Shown here in pieces: positions 31,890 through 40,125 of a stretch of 50,523 nucleotides of DNA. This DNA is from an uncultured Olsenella sp. (lineage in GTDB: Bacteria; Actinomycetota; Coriobacteriia; Coriobacteriales; Atopobiaceae). A model generated the notes under the pieces. That model was not told the DNA's origin. It saw only the letters and a program-made list of their open reading frames with translations, and made no database searches. The translations under genes and the position numbers were made by a program. Within the stretch, counting starts at the first letter, position 1, and every line of letters begins with the position of its first letter. Where the stretch lies: contig OMVJ01000017.1 in NCBI GenBank assembly GCA_900314495.1, positions 1-50,523 on the forward strand. Reading direction: 5' to 3'.

Positions 31890-32505
31890 CCTCAAGGTCC
31901 TCCAGCAGGCAGTCCTCCTTGATCCACTTGACCACCTTGTCCAGCCCCTCGTCCTTCATGAGGTTGGTGAAGAAGAAGCTGCCCGCGTCGCGGAACTTCT
32001 CGGAGTCCTGCCGCATGCGGTCCAGGTTGGCACCCACGTAGGGGGCCAGGTCAATCTTGTTGATGATGAAGAGGTCGCTCTTGATCATGCCTTGGCCGGC
32101 CTTGCGGGGAATCTTCTCGCCCTCGGCCACGTCGATCACATAGATGGAGAAGTCCACGAGCTCAGGTGAGAAGGTCGCGGCCAGGTTGTCGCCGCCCGAC
32201 TCCACGAAAATCAGGTCCAGGTCCGGGAAGCGATGCTCCAGCTCGTCGATGGCCGCAAGGTTCATGGACGCGTCCTCGCGGATGGCCGTATGCGGGCAGC
32301 CACCCGTCTCCACGCCAATGATGCGGTCCTCGGGCAGGACGGAGTTCTTGATCATGTACTCCGCGTCTTCCAGTGTGTATATGTCATTAGTGATAACTGC
32401 CATGGAGTAGTCGTGTTCCATGGCGCGGGTCAGGCGCTCGATCAGCATGGTCTTGCCAGAGCCCACGGGGCCGCCCACGCCAATCCTCACCGCACGCTTG
32501 CTCAT
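31876..32505 (-). CDS. ureG: Urease accessory GTPase UreG
   Basis: The 209-aa product is a SIMIBI-class GTPase with P-loop [11 protein letters not shown] (residues 8-18), the nickel-binding CPH motif in [18 protein letters not shown], and the [10 protein letters not shown] base-recognition motif. It supplies GTP-driven nickel delivery to urease. GAGGGA precedes the ATG at 32505. All key motifs are intact. Confidence 0.95.
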   Translation of the reverse strand: MSKRAVRIGVGGPVGSGKTMLIERLTRAMEHDYSMAVITNDIYTLEDAEYMIKNSVLPEDRIIGVETGGCPHTAIREDASMNLAAIDELEHRFPDLDLIFVESGGDNLAATFSPELVDFSIYVIDVAEGEKIPRKAGQGMIKSDLFIINKIDLAPYVGANLDRMRQDSEKFRDAGSFFFTNLMKDEGLDKVVKWIKEDCLLEDLEDDAE

Positions 32506-32564
32506 GTGATCCCTCGCTTTCCTGCCCAGGCTCGGCACCCGCCGCTAGCTGGGCGTAATTCTTT

Positions 32565-33305
32565 CTATGACATGAAGAGCCGCGCGCCCTGGGTCTCGTG
32601 GCGCATCTGCGCCAGCTCCAGCCCCGGCACGCACGCGCCCAAATAGCTGGCGTCCAAGCCCTCCACAAGCTCCCAAAGGGGCTCCAGCAAAGAGACGATC
32701 CTATCCAGCGCCACCTGGCCCTGCCGCTGACCCAGGGGAATGGCGCGCACGGCGTTCTGCGCCAGGGTCGAAGCAACGGAGTAGCCGTACATGACGAAGG
32801 CCTGGCGGGCATCCGCGCCGCTCGCGTGCGCCAGCAGAGAGAAGGCCAGCGCCGGGTTGCCGAAGCTCTCCCCCGCCGCCATGCGGTCAGCGTACTCCCC
32901 CAGCAGGGGCACCTGGCCGTGAAGCAGCCTGATGAGCGAGACCATCTGCTTGGCTATGAGCCTCGTGCCCTCGCGCGTCTCACGAGCGGGCGTGGAGCAA
33001 TACATGACGCGGTCCAGATCCCAAACCCCCTGCACGTCGCCAGCGTCGAGCGCCTGGTACGTCAGCCGCACCAAAAGGCCCTCGCCAAAGGCGTACTGAG
33101 AGCGGAAGTAGGCCTCGAACCACTCCTCGAACTGCGGAGCCTTTTTGATGCGCCGGTCAGAGAGGTAGTTCTCCATGCCGAAGGAATGGTTGAAGGACCC
33201 GATGGGAAAGGTGGAGTCGCACACCTGGAAGAGGCGCGCGTAGGCCATCACGTCCAAGGCCGCGCCGGCCAAAGGTTCCTGCCCGACGGGCTCACTCGTG
33301 GTCAT
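32565..33305 (-). CDS. ureF: Urease accessory protein UreF
   Basis: The 246-aa all-helical protein shows the UreF pattern: LFQVCDSTFPIGSFNHSFGME near residue 25 and the C-terminal QMRHETQGARLFMS, typical of the tail that contacts UreG/UreD. The start is uncertain: ATG 33305 overlaps the end of ureE by 14 bases without its own Shine-Dalgarno, while an ATG at 33248 also precedes the conserved part. I prefer the coupled start. Confidence 0.87.
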   Translation of the reverse strand: MTTSEPVGQEPLAGAALDVMAYARLFQVCDSTFPIGSFNHSFGMENYLSDRRIKKAPQFEEWFEAYFRSQYAFGEGLLVRLTYQALDAGDVQGVWDLDRVMYCSTPARETREGTRLIAKQMVSLIRLLHGQVPLLGEYADRMAAGESFGNPALAFSLLAHASGADARQAFVMYGYSVASTLAQNAVRAIPLGQRQGQVALDRIVSLLEPLWELVEGLDASYLGACVPGLELAQMRHETQGARLFMS

Positions 33306-33801
33306 GGTGGTGGTCGTGATCGTGGTGGTGCTCATGCTCGTGATGGTAATGGTGGTGCGTCAGGTCCGCATAGCGCATGGCCTCCGTCAGCTGGCGCTTC
33401 TCCACCACGAAGGCCACGCCCTTCTCGCGCAGGGTGTCCTCCACCACGGGGTCACGCAACAGGGTGATGGTGCCGTCCGCAACCTGCACGGGTTTGTGGA
33501 GGTTGCCCAGCATGTGAGCAATGCGACCCATCTGGTCAATACCCCCGGGCGTGATGATCATAACCTCGTCAGGAATGACAGAGAGCATGAGCAGGTTGCC
33601 GTCGCCCAGGTCAAAGACGGTCCCAGCCTCCAGCGTCGGCTCGCCCTCGTCCAGGCGAATGCCGTAGCTGTTGCCGTGGTCCGTCTTCACACGAAGGATC
33701 CGCTTCAGCAGGTCGTCGCTCTTCACCATGGCGGTTTCCACGTGGTAGGAGTCCAGGTGGGGCACGTCGTGCGCATTCCCCAGGGCTTTGGTCAGAATCA
33801 T
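33292..33801 (-). CDS. ureE: Urease accessory nickel chaperone UreE
   Basis: The 169-aa product has the UreE N-terminal domain and the metal-binding C-terminal domain, and ends in a His-rich tail (HHHYHHEHEHHHDHDHHHDHE in parts), which in UreE binds several nickel ions. The tail accounts for the last 21 residues, and its codons overlap the ureF start. AGGAGAAG precedes the ATG at 33801. Confidence 0.92.
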   Translation of the reverse strand: MILTKALGNAHDVPHLDSYHVETAMVKSDDLLKRILRVKTDHGNSYGIRLDEGEPTLEAGTVFDLGDGNLLMLSVIPDEVMIITPGGIDQMGRIAHMLGNLHKPVQVADGTITLLRDPVVEDTLREKGVAFVVEKRQLTEAMRYADLTHHHYHHEHEHHHDHDHHHDHE

Positions 33802-33842
33802 GGTCTCTTCTCCTGTTTGTTGCGAATGCTTTGTTGCAGACG

Positions 33843-33877
33843 CCGGGACGCCCCCGCAGGCGCGGGAGCGTCCCCGG
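33843..33877 (-). promoter_or_regulatory. Stem-loop between ureC and ureE
   Basis: CCGGGACGCCCCCGC and GCGGGAGCGTCCCCGG form a roughly 15-base stem with one mismatch and one bulge, in the 98-base ureC-ureE gap. There is no T-run. It may limit read-through or stabilise the structural-gene part of the message, so that subunits exceed accessory proteins. Confidence 0.5.
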
Positions 33878-33899
33878 ACGTCACCCGATTTGCCTGACG

Positions 33900-35621
33900 C
33901 TAGAACATGAAGTAGCGCTGGGCCAGCGGCACGTCGTCCACGGGCTCGCAGGTGACTTCCTCGCCGTCGATGGTGGTGACGAAGGTCTGCGGGTCAATCT
34001 TGATGCTGCTGGGCGCGTATTCGTTCAGCTTCATGTCGCGCTTCATGAGGTTGCGGCAGTTGTGCACCGGCAGCACGATCTTGGAAAGGCCCAGCTCCTC
34101 CTTGATGCCGTGGTCGTAGGCGTACTGGGACACGAAGGTCTTGAAGCAGGTGCCCAGCGCAGCGCCCTTGGCGCCGTAGAGCTCGCGCTCGAAGATGGGC
34201 TCGGGCGTGGGCAGGGAGGCCGAGGCGTCGCCCATGACGCCGTATACGATTGCGCCGTTGCCCAGAATCATCTTGGGCTTTGCGCCGAAGAACTTGGGGT
34301 CCCACAGCACCAGGTCCGCGTACTTGCCAACCTCGATGGAGCCAACGTAGTCAGAGATGCCAGCCACGATGGCCGGGTTGATGGTGTACTTGGCAACGTA
34401 GCGCTTGATGCGGTTGTTGTCGGAGTAGGCAAAGTCGCCGGGCAGGTAGCCGCGCTGGTCCTTCATCTTCGAGGCCAGCTGCCAGCAGCGCATGCCCACC
34501 TCGCCAATGCGGCCCATGGCCTGCGCGTCGGAGGTCATGACGGAGATGGCACCTAGGTCGTGCAGGACGTCCTCGGCGGCAATGGTCTGCTTGCGCACGC
34601 GGGACTCGGCAAAGGCCACGTCCTCCGGCACGTTCGGATCCAGGTTGTGGCAGACCATGGTCATGTCGAAGAGCTCGTCAATTACGTTGGCGGTGTAGGG
34701 GTCGGTGGGGTTGGTGGAGGAGGGCAGGATGTTCTGCTGGCCCACGCAGACCATGATGTCGGGGGCATGGCCGCCGCCGGCACCCTCGGAGTGGAAGGTG
34801 TGCACCGTGTTGCCGCCAAAGGCGGAGAGGGTGTTCTTGACGAAGCCGCCCTCGTTCAGCGAGTCCGTGTGCACCGCGTAGGAGACGTCATACTTGTTGC
34901 AGGCCTCAATTGAGTTTCTGATGCCAGATGCAGTGGCACCCCAGTCCTCGTGGGTCTTCACGCCGGCCGCGCCAGCCATGATCTGCTCGCCAATGGTCTC
35001 CGGCCGCGCGCCCGAGCCCTTGGCGTAGGCGCCGGCGTTCCAAGGCATGGCGTCGAAGGCCTCCAGCATGCGGTGGATGTTGTAGGCACCGGGGGTGCAG
35101 GTGGTGGAGCGGGTGCCCTCGGCCGGGCCGGTGCCGCCACCAAACACGGTGGTGATGCCGCCGTCCAGCGCGGCGTGGGGCAGATCGGCCGAGAGGTAAT
35201 GCACGTGCAGGTCGATGCCGCCGGCGGTGAGGATGCAGCCCTCGCCGGAGATTGCCTCCGTGGAGGCACCAACCACGAAGTCCACGTTGTCCATGAGGTC
35301 GGGGTTGCCGCCCTTGCCGATGCCAGCGATCTTGCCGTCGCGGATGCCCACGTCCGCCTTGTAGATGCCGGTGTAGTCAATGATGACCGCGCCGGAGATG
35401 ATCATGTCCACGACCTGCGGGTTCTCGGAGCGCAGCTCCGTGGCGCTCACGCCCATGCCGTCGCGCAGGACCTTGCCGCCGCCGTACTTGCACTCCTGGC
35501 CGTGCACGGTGTAGTCCTTCTCCACGCGCGCGTAAAGGTTGGTGTCACCCAGACGGACGGAGTCACCTTCCGCGGGGCCGAAGAGCTGGGCGTATTGCAC
35601 GTGGTCCATGTTGAAAGCCAT
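33900..35621 (-). CDS. ureC: Urease subunit alpha
   Basis: The 573-aa catalytic subunit hydrolyses urea to ammonia and carbamate at a dinickel site. Seen: the metal-binding DLHVHYL pair of His, the Lys to be carbamylated in [11 protein letters not shown], the [12 protein letters not shown] metal His, and the flap MVCHNLDP with the conserved Cys-His; the final metal Asp is in [11 protein letters not shown]. The second flap His common in many ureases is Asn here, as I recall for streptococcal and ureaplasma types. GGGGAGG precedes the ATG at 35621. Length is normal. Confidence 0.96.
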   Translation of the reverse strand: MAFNMDHVQYAQLFGPAEGDSVRLGDTNLYARVEKDYTVHGQECKYGGGKVLRDGMGVSATELRSENPQVVDMIISGAVIIDYTGIYKADVGIRDGKIAGIGKGGNPDLMDNVDFVVGASTEAISGEGCILTAGGIDLHVHYLSADLPHAALDGGITTVFGGGTGPAEGTRSTTCTPGAYNIHRMLEAFDAMPWNAGAYAKGSGARPETIGEQIMAGAAGVKTHEDWGATASGIRNSIEACNKYDVSYAVHTDSLNEGGFVKNTLSAFGGNTVHTFHSEGAGGGHAPDIMVCVGQQNILPSSTNPTDPYTANVIDELFDMTMVCHNLDPNVPEDVAFAESRVRKQTIAAEDVLHDLGAISVMTSDAQAMGRIGEVGMRCWQLASKMKDQRGYLPGDFAYSDNNRIKRYVAKYTINPAIVAGISDYVGSIEVGKYADLVLWDPKFFGAKPKMILGNGAIVYGVMGDASASLPTPEPIFERELYGAKGAALGTCFKTFVSQYAYDHGIKEELGLSKIVLPVHNCRNLMKRDMKLNEYAPSSIKIDPQTFVTTIDGEEVTCEPVDDVPLAQRYFMF

Positions 35622-35636
35622 GGTTTGCCTCCCCTT

Positions 35637-35969
35637 CTATGCCTGCGGACGGTCAATGCCGTCCAGGTAGCCGTTTACCCTGTCGTTGAAGCCGAAGCAG
35701 CGGCGCTTGCCGCCAAAGTCCACCAGCGGAACCGTACGGGTCTGGCCCGGCTCGAAGCGGATGGCCGTGCCAGCCGCAATGTCCAGGTGCTTGCCGTAGG
35801 CGGCCTGGCGGTCGAACTTCAGGCCCTCCTCGTTCGCCTCATAAAAATGGAAATTGGACCCCACCTGCACGGCGCGGTCGCCAACGTTGGTGACCTCAAT
35901 CTCCGTGGCCTCGTAGCCAATGTTGTAGGGCACGGGGCCCTCGGTAAGGTGATACTCTCCTGGAACCAT
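35637..35969 (-). CDS. ureB: Urease subunit beta
   Basis: The 110-aa product is a typical UreB ([20 protein letters not shown], then [21 protein letters not shown] and [15 protein letters not shown]). It packs against UreC to support the active-site flap. AAGGAGG precedes the ATG at 35969. A longer in-frame read-through exists but would overlap ureA and is not credible. Confidence 0.95.
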   Translation of the reverse strand: MVPGEYHLTEGPVPYNIGYEATEIEVTNVGDRAVQVGSNFHFYEANEEGLKFDRQAAYGKHLDIAAGTAIRFEPGQTRTVPLVDFGGKRRCFGFNDRVNGYLDGIDRPQA

Positions 35970-35992
35970 GATTGCCTCCTTGGATGAGCCGG

Positions 35993-36295
35993 TTACTTGA
36001 TGGGGTCGTGCACGGTCACGAGCTTGGTGCCGTCGGGGAAGGTGCACTCCACCTGGATCATGGGAATCATCTCCGGCACGCCCTCCATGACGTCGTCGCG
36101 CGTGAGGAGGGAGCCACCCTCCGCCATGAGGTCCGCCACGGTCTTGCCGGCACGGGCGCCCTCCATGATGTCCTTGGTTATGTAGGCAACGGCCTCCGGG
36201 TGGTTGAGTTTGAGGCCCGCCTCCTTGCGCTGCTCTGCGATGAAGCCTGCCAGCCAGGCCTCCATCTTCTCGCGTTCCTTCTCGGTGAGGTTCAT
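35993..36295 (-). CDS. ureA: Urease subunit gamma
   Basis: The 100-aa product has the UreA hallmark blocks: [45 protein letters not shown] and the end [18 protein letters not shown]. With UreB and UreC it forms the trimeric (ABC)3 enzyme. GAAGGGAG stands upstream of the ATG at 36295. Confidence 0.96.
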   Translation of the reverse strand: MNLTEKEREKMEAWLAGFIAEQRKEAGLKLNHPEAVAYITKDIMEGARAGKTVADLMAEGGSLLTRDDVMEGVPEMIPMIQVECTFPDGTKLVTVHDPIK

Positions 36296-36400
36296 GAGCG
36301 AGCACTCCCTTCTTGGTTGTGGGCTATCCGGTTTGACGAATACCGCCCAGGCCAGGCTGCCCGCAGGCAGGTGGCCGGGGCGGAGCGATGCCTACAGGGG

Positions 36401-36943
36401 CTACAGGGGCCAGACGCCCGTCAGCATGAGGAAGCCGGGAATCCACGCCGTGATGACGCCCTCGATGACGCCCAGGTAGCTGGGGAACTTGCCCAGGTCC
36501 TTGCCCAGGGTGCTGCCCAGGAAGCCCGTGAGCCAGAGCAGGCCCCACAGCCACCAGATGATTCCGTAGATGGGGCCGAACATGCCCACGAAGCCGGCCT
36601 TGCCGGCGTAGTTGACCCACGAGAGGATGCCGCAGGGGATGGAGTTGATGGCCACGAAGAGACTGAAGATGCCGTACAGGCGCTGGTCAAGCTCGAAGAT
36701 GGTGTTGAAGGCGGAGTACAGGTACGTGAAAGCAAAGAGCAGGCCAGTGGCGCAGCCGTAGAACCACCAGCAGTCCTGGCCCGTGCATGCGCCGTAGATG
36801 ATGACGGCAAAGTTGCAGACCACGCCCAAGCCGCCGGTGAAGATGTTCATGATTGCGCTGGACTTGTCCTCAATCCTGAGGAGGCCGCTCGCACCGTTGC
36901 TGATGAGCACGATGCCCACGTAGAGCAGAACCACTCCGAGCAC
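36401..36943 (-). CDS. ureI: UreI/AmiS-family urea channel
   Basis: The 180-aa product has six hydrophobic segments. It matches the UreI/AmiS family (MLGVVLLYVGIVLISNGASGL, TYLYSAFNTIFELD, WVNYAGKAGFV, PSYLGVIEGVITAWIPGFLML). In Helicobacter UreI is a proton-gated urea channel; the streptococcal relative also lets urea in. The start is a GTG at 36943 preceded by GGAAGGGGATGG. It leads the urease operon, as in Streptococcus salivarius. Confidence 0.9.
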   Translation of the reverse strand: MLGVVLLYVGIVLISNGASGLLRIEDKSSAIMNIFTGGLGVVCNFAVIIYGACTGQDCWWFYGCATGLLFAFTYLYSAFNTIFELDQRLYGIFSLFVAINSIPCGILSWVNYAGKAGFVGMFGPIYGIIWWLWGLLWLTGFLGSTLGKDLGKFPSYLGVIEGVITAWIPGFLMLTGVWPL

Positions 36944-37043
36944 GGTTCACCATCCCCTTCCACTTGGAGTTTTCGCGGCAGGTGGGGAGGCGAATCGCAT
37001 GACGCCCGCCGTGGTTACAAGCGAAGAAGATAGCAGCCGCACA

Positions 37044-37076
37044 TTTGGAGACCGTTACAGGGAGAAGACGGTAACG
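37044..37076. promoter_or_regulatory. Inverted repeat upstream of the urease operon
   Basis: CGTTAC (37052-37057) and GTAACG (37070-37075) flank 12 bases, about 110 bases before ureI. It could be an operator for urease control. No clear -35/-10 pair is visible in this 200-base region. Confidence 0.3.
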
Positions 37077-37170
37077 TGACAGGCCAGAAGCCGCAACACG
37101 GGGTTCTTATTTGGAGCGGCCGGAGTGAGCGAGTACCATAATGCAAGAGGCCGGCAGCAACGGAGGCATC

Positions 37171-37458
37171 ATGCCAGGAATCAGCCAGGTATATCGCCAA
37201 ATTGGAGAGTTTGCTCGGCAGAGAGGCGTACACCGCGTGATTCTGTACGGCTCACGCGCCCGAGGCACCAATGGGCCTAAGAGTGACATAGACATTGCCG
37301 CCGAGGGTTCGCGCAACTTTCGTGGCTTCGAAGAGGACGTGCAAGACCATTTGAACTCGCTTTTGGTAGTGGACCTGGTGAACCTCGACACCTGCCGCTC
37401 GAAGGCGCTACGCAGCGAAATTGCTCGGGACGGGAGAGTCATCTATGAAGAAGTATGA
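37171..37458 (+). CDS. MNT-type nucleotidyltransferase (antitoxin)
   Basis: The 95-aa product is a minimal nucleotidyltransferase with GSRARGTNGPKSDIDIA (about residues 24-40), the polymerase-beta metal-binding pair of Asp. Such MNT proteins act as antitoxins that attach AMP to a tyrosine of a HEPN toxin. CGGAGG supports the ATG at 37171 over an upstream in-frame ATG at 37141. The HEPN gene overlaps its end by 14 bases. Confidence 0.87.
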   Translation: MPGISQVYRQIGEFARQRGVHRVILYGSRARGTNGPKSDIDIAAEGSRNFRGFEEDVQDHLNSLLVVDLVNLDTCRSKALRSEIARDGRVIYEEV

Positions 37459-37852
37459 CAACTTCTGCTCCAACCTAAGCGTCCTCTCACGCGCGGAGGA
37501 ACAGGACCTTACGAATGAGTTCATACAGAGCGGAATCATCGACAAGTTCGCCCTGCAGTTCGAGCTTTCGTGGAAGCTGCTCGAGGCACTGCTTCAGTAC
37601 GAGGGTGATCCCCTTGGCAGTACAGGTTCGCCTCGCGAGGTGCTGAAGGGCGCATACCGCTGCTATGACTTCATAGACGAAGACCTTTGGCTCGATATGC
37701 TGCACGATCGCAACGTAATCGAACATACCTACGATGCCGAAGAGTTATCCCGAATTCTGCAAGAGGTCTTAACGAGCTACATTCCAGCCTTCATAGCGCT
37801 TCGTGACGCCATCAGTGCGCACTATGGGAACGTGCTCGACAACATTGTGTAG
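37445..37852 (+). CDS. HEPN-domain toxin (HI0074-like nucleotidyltransferase partner)
   Basis: The 135-aa helical product shows the HEPN motif RNVIEHTY (R-x4-H-x-Y), combining the RNase-type Arg/His with the Tyr that the partner MNT protein AMPylates. It also has LQFELSWKLLEALLQYEG, typical of HI0074-like proteins. HEPN toxins of this group cleave RNA. The ATG at 37445 lies within the MNT gene, so toxin and antitoxin are translationally coupled. Confidence 0.87.
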   Translation: MKKYDNFCSNLSVLSRAEEQDLTNEFIQSGIIDKFALQFELSWKLLEALLQYEGDPLGSTGSPREVLKGAYRCYDFIDEDLWLDMLHDRNVIEHTYDAEELSRILQEVLTSYIPAFIALRDAISAHYGNVLDNIV

Positions 37853-37880
37853 GGAAAGCCACCTGACAGTTGCGGCACCG

Positions 37881-38777
37881 TCACTCGCGCATGCTTAGCA
37901 GCGCGGTAACCAGCTTACATGCGTCGGCGTTCACAGAGAGCGATTTGCCCGCCAGCGACTCCGGAATCTTACCCGCCCAGTTAAAGACGGGCTGGCCCTC
38001 GTAAGCCAGGATGACGCGCACCAGGAAGGCCCCTTCAAGGTTCGTGGTCAGCCGCTGGAAGGGCGTGCGGATGACGCCGGGGGTGCTCAGGCCCACGCCC
38101 ATCTCCAACAGCAGCAGCTTACCGGTGGAGTGCTCTTCAATAAACCGCTGGTAGCGGGCATTGTCTTCATCCCAGTGGCCGGAATGCCTAAAGCAGAGGC
38201 GGGCGTCTGCGCCGCAGACGGGACACTTGGGAATGGTTTCCTCGCGGCACTCGAAGCTTTCGTGGTCAATGCCGGCCAGGGCGCGTTGGATGTCGTCGTG
38301 GTTGTCCCACGAAGGGACACCGCAACGCGCGCTGCAGCCAAAATCGTCGTAGTTGCCCTGAATCTCGAAGAAGCGGTCCGCAGGGAAGCCCGCACGCATG
38401 ATCTGCCGGTCGCAGTTGGAGGTCACCACGAAGTAGTCCTTGCCCGAGAGAAGCGCCAAGAGGTCGGTGTACGCCTTGGCCACGGGGAAGACGTTGCGAA
38501 CATAGTTGATGTGCGTGGCGGTGTACGCCCACTTGCGGCCGCGTGACCAGTTCTCGTCCCGCATGCCCACCAGCTCGTAGTCGCAGTGGTAGCCAAGACG
38601 GACCATCTCTGGGCAGTACTCCTGGAAGGTTTTGGTGTCGAAGTAGTCCAAGCCCGCACCAGCGGAGTAACCCGCGCCAAGGCCTACCAGCACCGCGTCG
38701 GCCTCGTCCAGCTTCTGCAGCAGCGTTGTGGCCACGCCGTCGTCCAGCTCAACACCAAACGTGCGGTACTCTTCCAT
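37881..38777 (-). CDS. Sirtuin-like protein (SirTM/class M type)
   Basis: The 298-aa product has sirtuin motifs in altered form: GLGAGYSAGAGLDYF (NAD-binding), TSNCDRQ (for TQNID) and FEIQGNY where classic sirtuins have the catalytic HG. The Gln in place of His is what is known for SirTM enzymes, which ADP-ribosylate a lipoylated GcvH-like carrier. Cysteines CSARC and CPVC should bind zinc. The usual partners (macrodomain, GcvH-L, LplA) are not adjacent. GAGGAGGAG precedes the ATG at 38777. Confidence 0.8.
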   Translation of the reverse strand: MEEYRTFGVELDDGVATTLLQKLDEADAVLVGLGAGYSAGAGLDYFDTKTFQEYCPEMVRLGYHCDYELVGMRDENWSRGRKWAYTATHINYVRNVFPVAKAYTDLLALLSGKDYFVVTSNCDRQIMRAGFPADRFFEIQGNYDDFGCSARCGVPSWDNHDDIQRALAGIDHESFECREETIPKCPVCGADARLCFRHSGHWDEDNARYQRFIEEHSTGKLLLLEMGVGLSTPGVIRTPFQRLTTNLEGAFLVRVILAYEGQPVFNWAGKIPESLAGKSLSVNADACKLVTALLSMRE

Positions 38778-38800
38778 GCACTCCTCCTCATCTTGACACA

Positions 38801-38882
38801 GTGTGCCAGGGGGACGTTTCCCGTTTGACACGCCCGTTTGTGCCTGTTTGCGTGTCAAACGGGAAACGTCCCCTATTGACAC
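38801..38882. repeat. REP-like palindromic repeat, locus 11 (pair)
   Basis: Unit one 38801-38832 and inverted unit two 38851-38882; both carry the variant CCCGTTTGACAC / GTGTCAAACGGG arm. The right unit overlaps the 3' end of the acetyltransferase gene. Confidence 0.9.
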
Positions 38883-39958
38883 ACCAGCTTCTCGAAGGCG
38901 ACCCGTTCGCGCGTGCCCTCCGCGCCTGGCTCCAGCAGAATGATGCCGCATTCCGTGTAGCCCAGCCGCCGCATGAGGGTCCGCATGCGGATGTTGCCCT
39001 GGTGCGTGTCTATGCGCACGCTCGTCCTGCCCAGCTCCCTCGCCCGACCCTCCGCAAAGGCGAGCAAGGCCTTGGCCATGCCGCGGTGCGCGTGGTCTGC
39101 CGCCGTCGCAATGCGATGAACCACCAGGTAGTTGGGGTTGGACGAGTCGCTCCCAGTCAGCCAGGCTCCGTCGATGCTGTCGTAGGTGGGCTCTCCCCCA
39201 GCGCCAATCATGGCCACCCCGCCAATACCCTCCGCGTCGGCAACGACGAAGGTCTCTCCGCGGGCAACGTCCGCCTCAATCATGTCGCGCCTTGGCTGGC
39301 CGTTCTGCCACTGGTCAATGCCGAGCGCCGCGAGCGCCCGCCGACCGTCGGCGTATATCTCCATGAGGCGGCCCATCTCGCTGGCGACCGCAGGCCGAAT
39401 CTGGAAGGGCTGGCAGGTAGCCCCTTGAACACCGTGCAGGTGCAGCTCGTACGAGGGGTGCATCAACCCGGTGGGCGCGTAGTACTCGGTTCCAATGGCG
39501 CTAAAGCCAAGCTTACCCAGCACATGCCCTGACCTGCTATTCATTGGGTGGTGACCCGCGAACAACACATCTGCGTCCAGGTTCTGCGCGGCAAACCGAA
39601 CCACCCGCGCCGCAGCCTCGGACGCGTAGCCCCTTCCCCAGAACTCTGGCAGCAGGTGAAAGCCAAGCTCGTACTCGCCAGCCTTGCGCGGGTGCAGCCC
39701 GCAACACCCCACAAAGGTGCCCGTCTCGCGCTCGAACAGCGGCCAGTACTGGACGCCGCAGTGCTCCTGCAGCCCAATCTCAAGGGCGAGCCGCTTGGCA
39801 ATTTCCTCCCCCGTGAAGGTTCCGGTCGCGCAAATGTACCTCGTGACCTGCGGGTTTCCCCAAAGCGACCGCGCCAGACCCAGGTCATCCTGCGTCCAGA
39901 AGGAAAACCGCAGCCTGTCGCTCTCCATGAGCCAATTCTGCCCGTCCGCCTGTGCCAT
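38873..39958 (-). CDS. Tandem GNAT acetyltransferase fusion
   Basis: The 361-aa product joins two GNAT domains. The first (about 10-170) is RimJ/RimL-like (DRLRFSFWTQDDL, FVGCCGLHP, ELGFHLLPEFWGRGYASEA). The second (about 185-355) has VHRIATAADHAHRGMAKALLAFAEGRA, the acetyl-CoA site of a general GNAT. Substrates are unknown. GGAAGG at 7 bases favours the ATG at 39958; ATGs at 39964 and 39994 also exist. The last codons and the TAG stop (38873-38875) fall in a repeat unit, so the C-terminal residues VCQ appear to derive from it. Confidence 0.82.
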   Translation of the reverse strand: MAQADGQNWLMESDRLRFSFWTQDDLGLARSLWGNPQVTRYICATGTFTGEEIAKRLALEIGLQEHCGVQYWPLFERETGTFVGCCGLHPRKAGEYELGFHLLPEFWGRGYASEAAARVVRFAAQNLDADVLFAGHHPMNSRSGHVLGKLGFSAIGTEYYAPTGLMHPSYELHLHGVQGATCQPFQIRPAVASEMGRLMEIYADGRRALAALGIDQWQNGQPRRDMIEADVARGETFVVADAEGIGGVAMIGAGGEPTYDSIDGAWLTGSDSSNPNYLVVHRIATAADHAHRGMAKALLAFAEGRARELGRTSVRIDTHQGNIRMRTLMRRLGYTECGIILLEPGAEGTRERVAFEKLVCQ

Positions 39959-40125
39959 TGGCATGCCTTCCCGTCCAGCCTCGCCGCCGGGCATCTTCGC
40001 AAGCGCCCGCCCCACTACTCTTGCACATGCAAGAAACGGGCACACCGCCTTTTCGCGATGCGCCCGAAAAAGTACTCGCCAAATACTCGCTCGCCAGCCG
40101 TCACAGCGCGGCCTCGCGCCCAGAC

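Noticed and set aside
33900-35621. Asn in place of the second flap His in UreC as a sign of inactivity
   Set aside because: The catalytic Cys-His of the flap and the metal-binding residues remain, and as I recall active Gram-positive ureases share this Asn.
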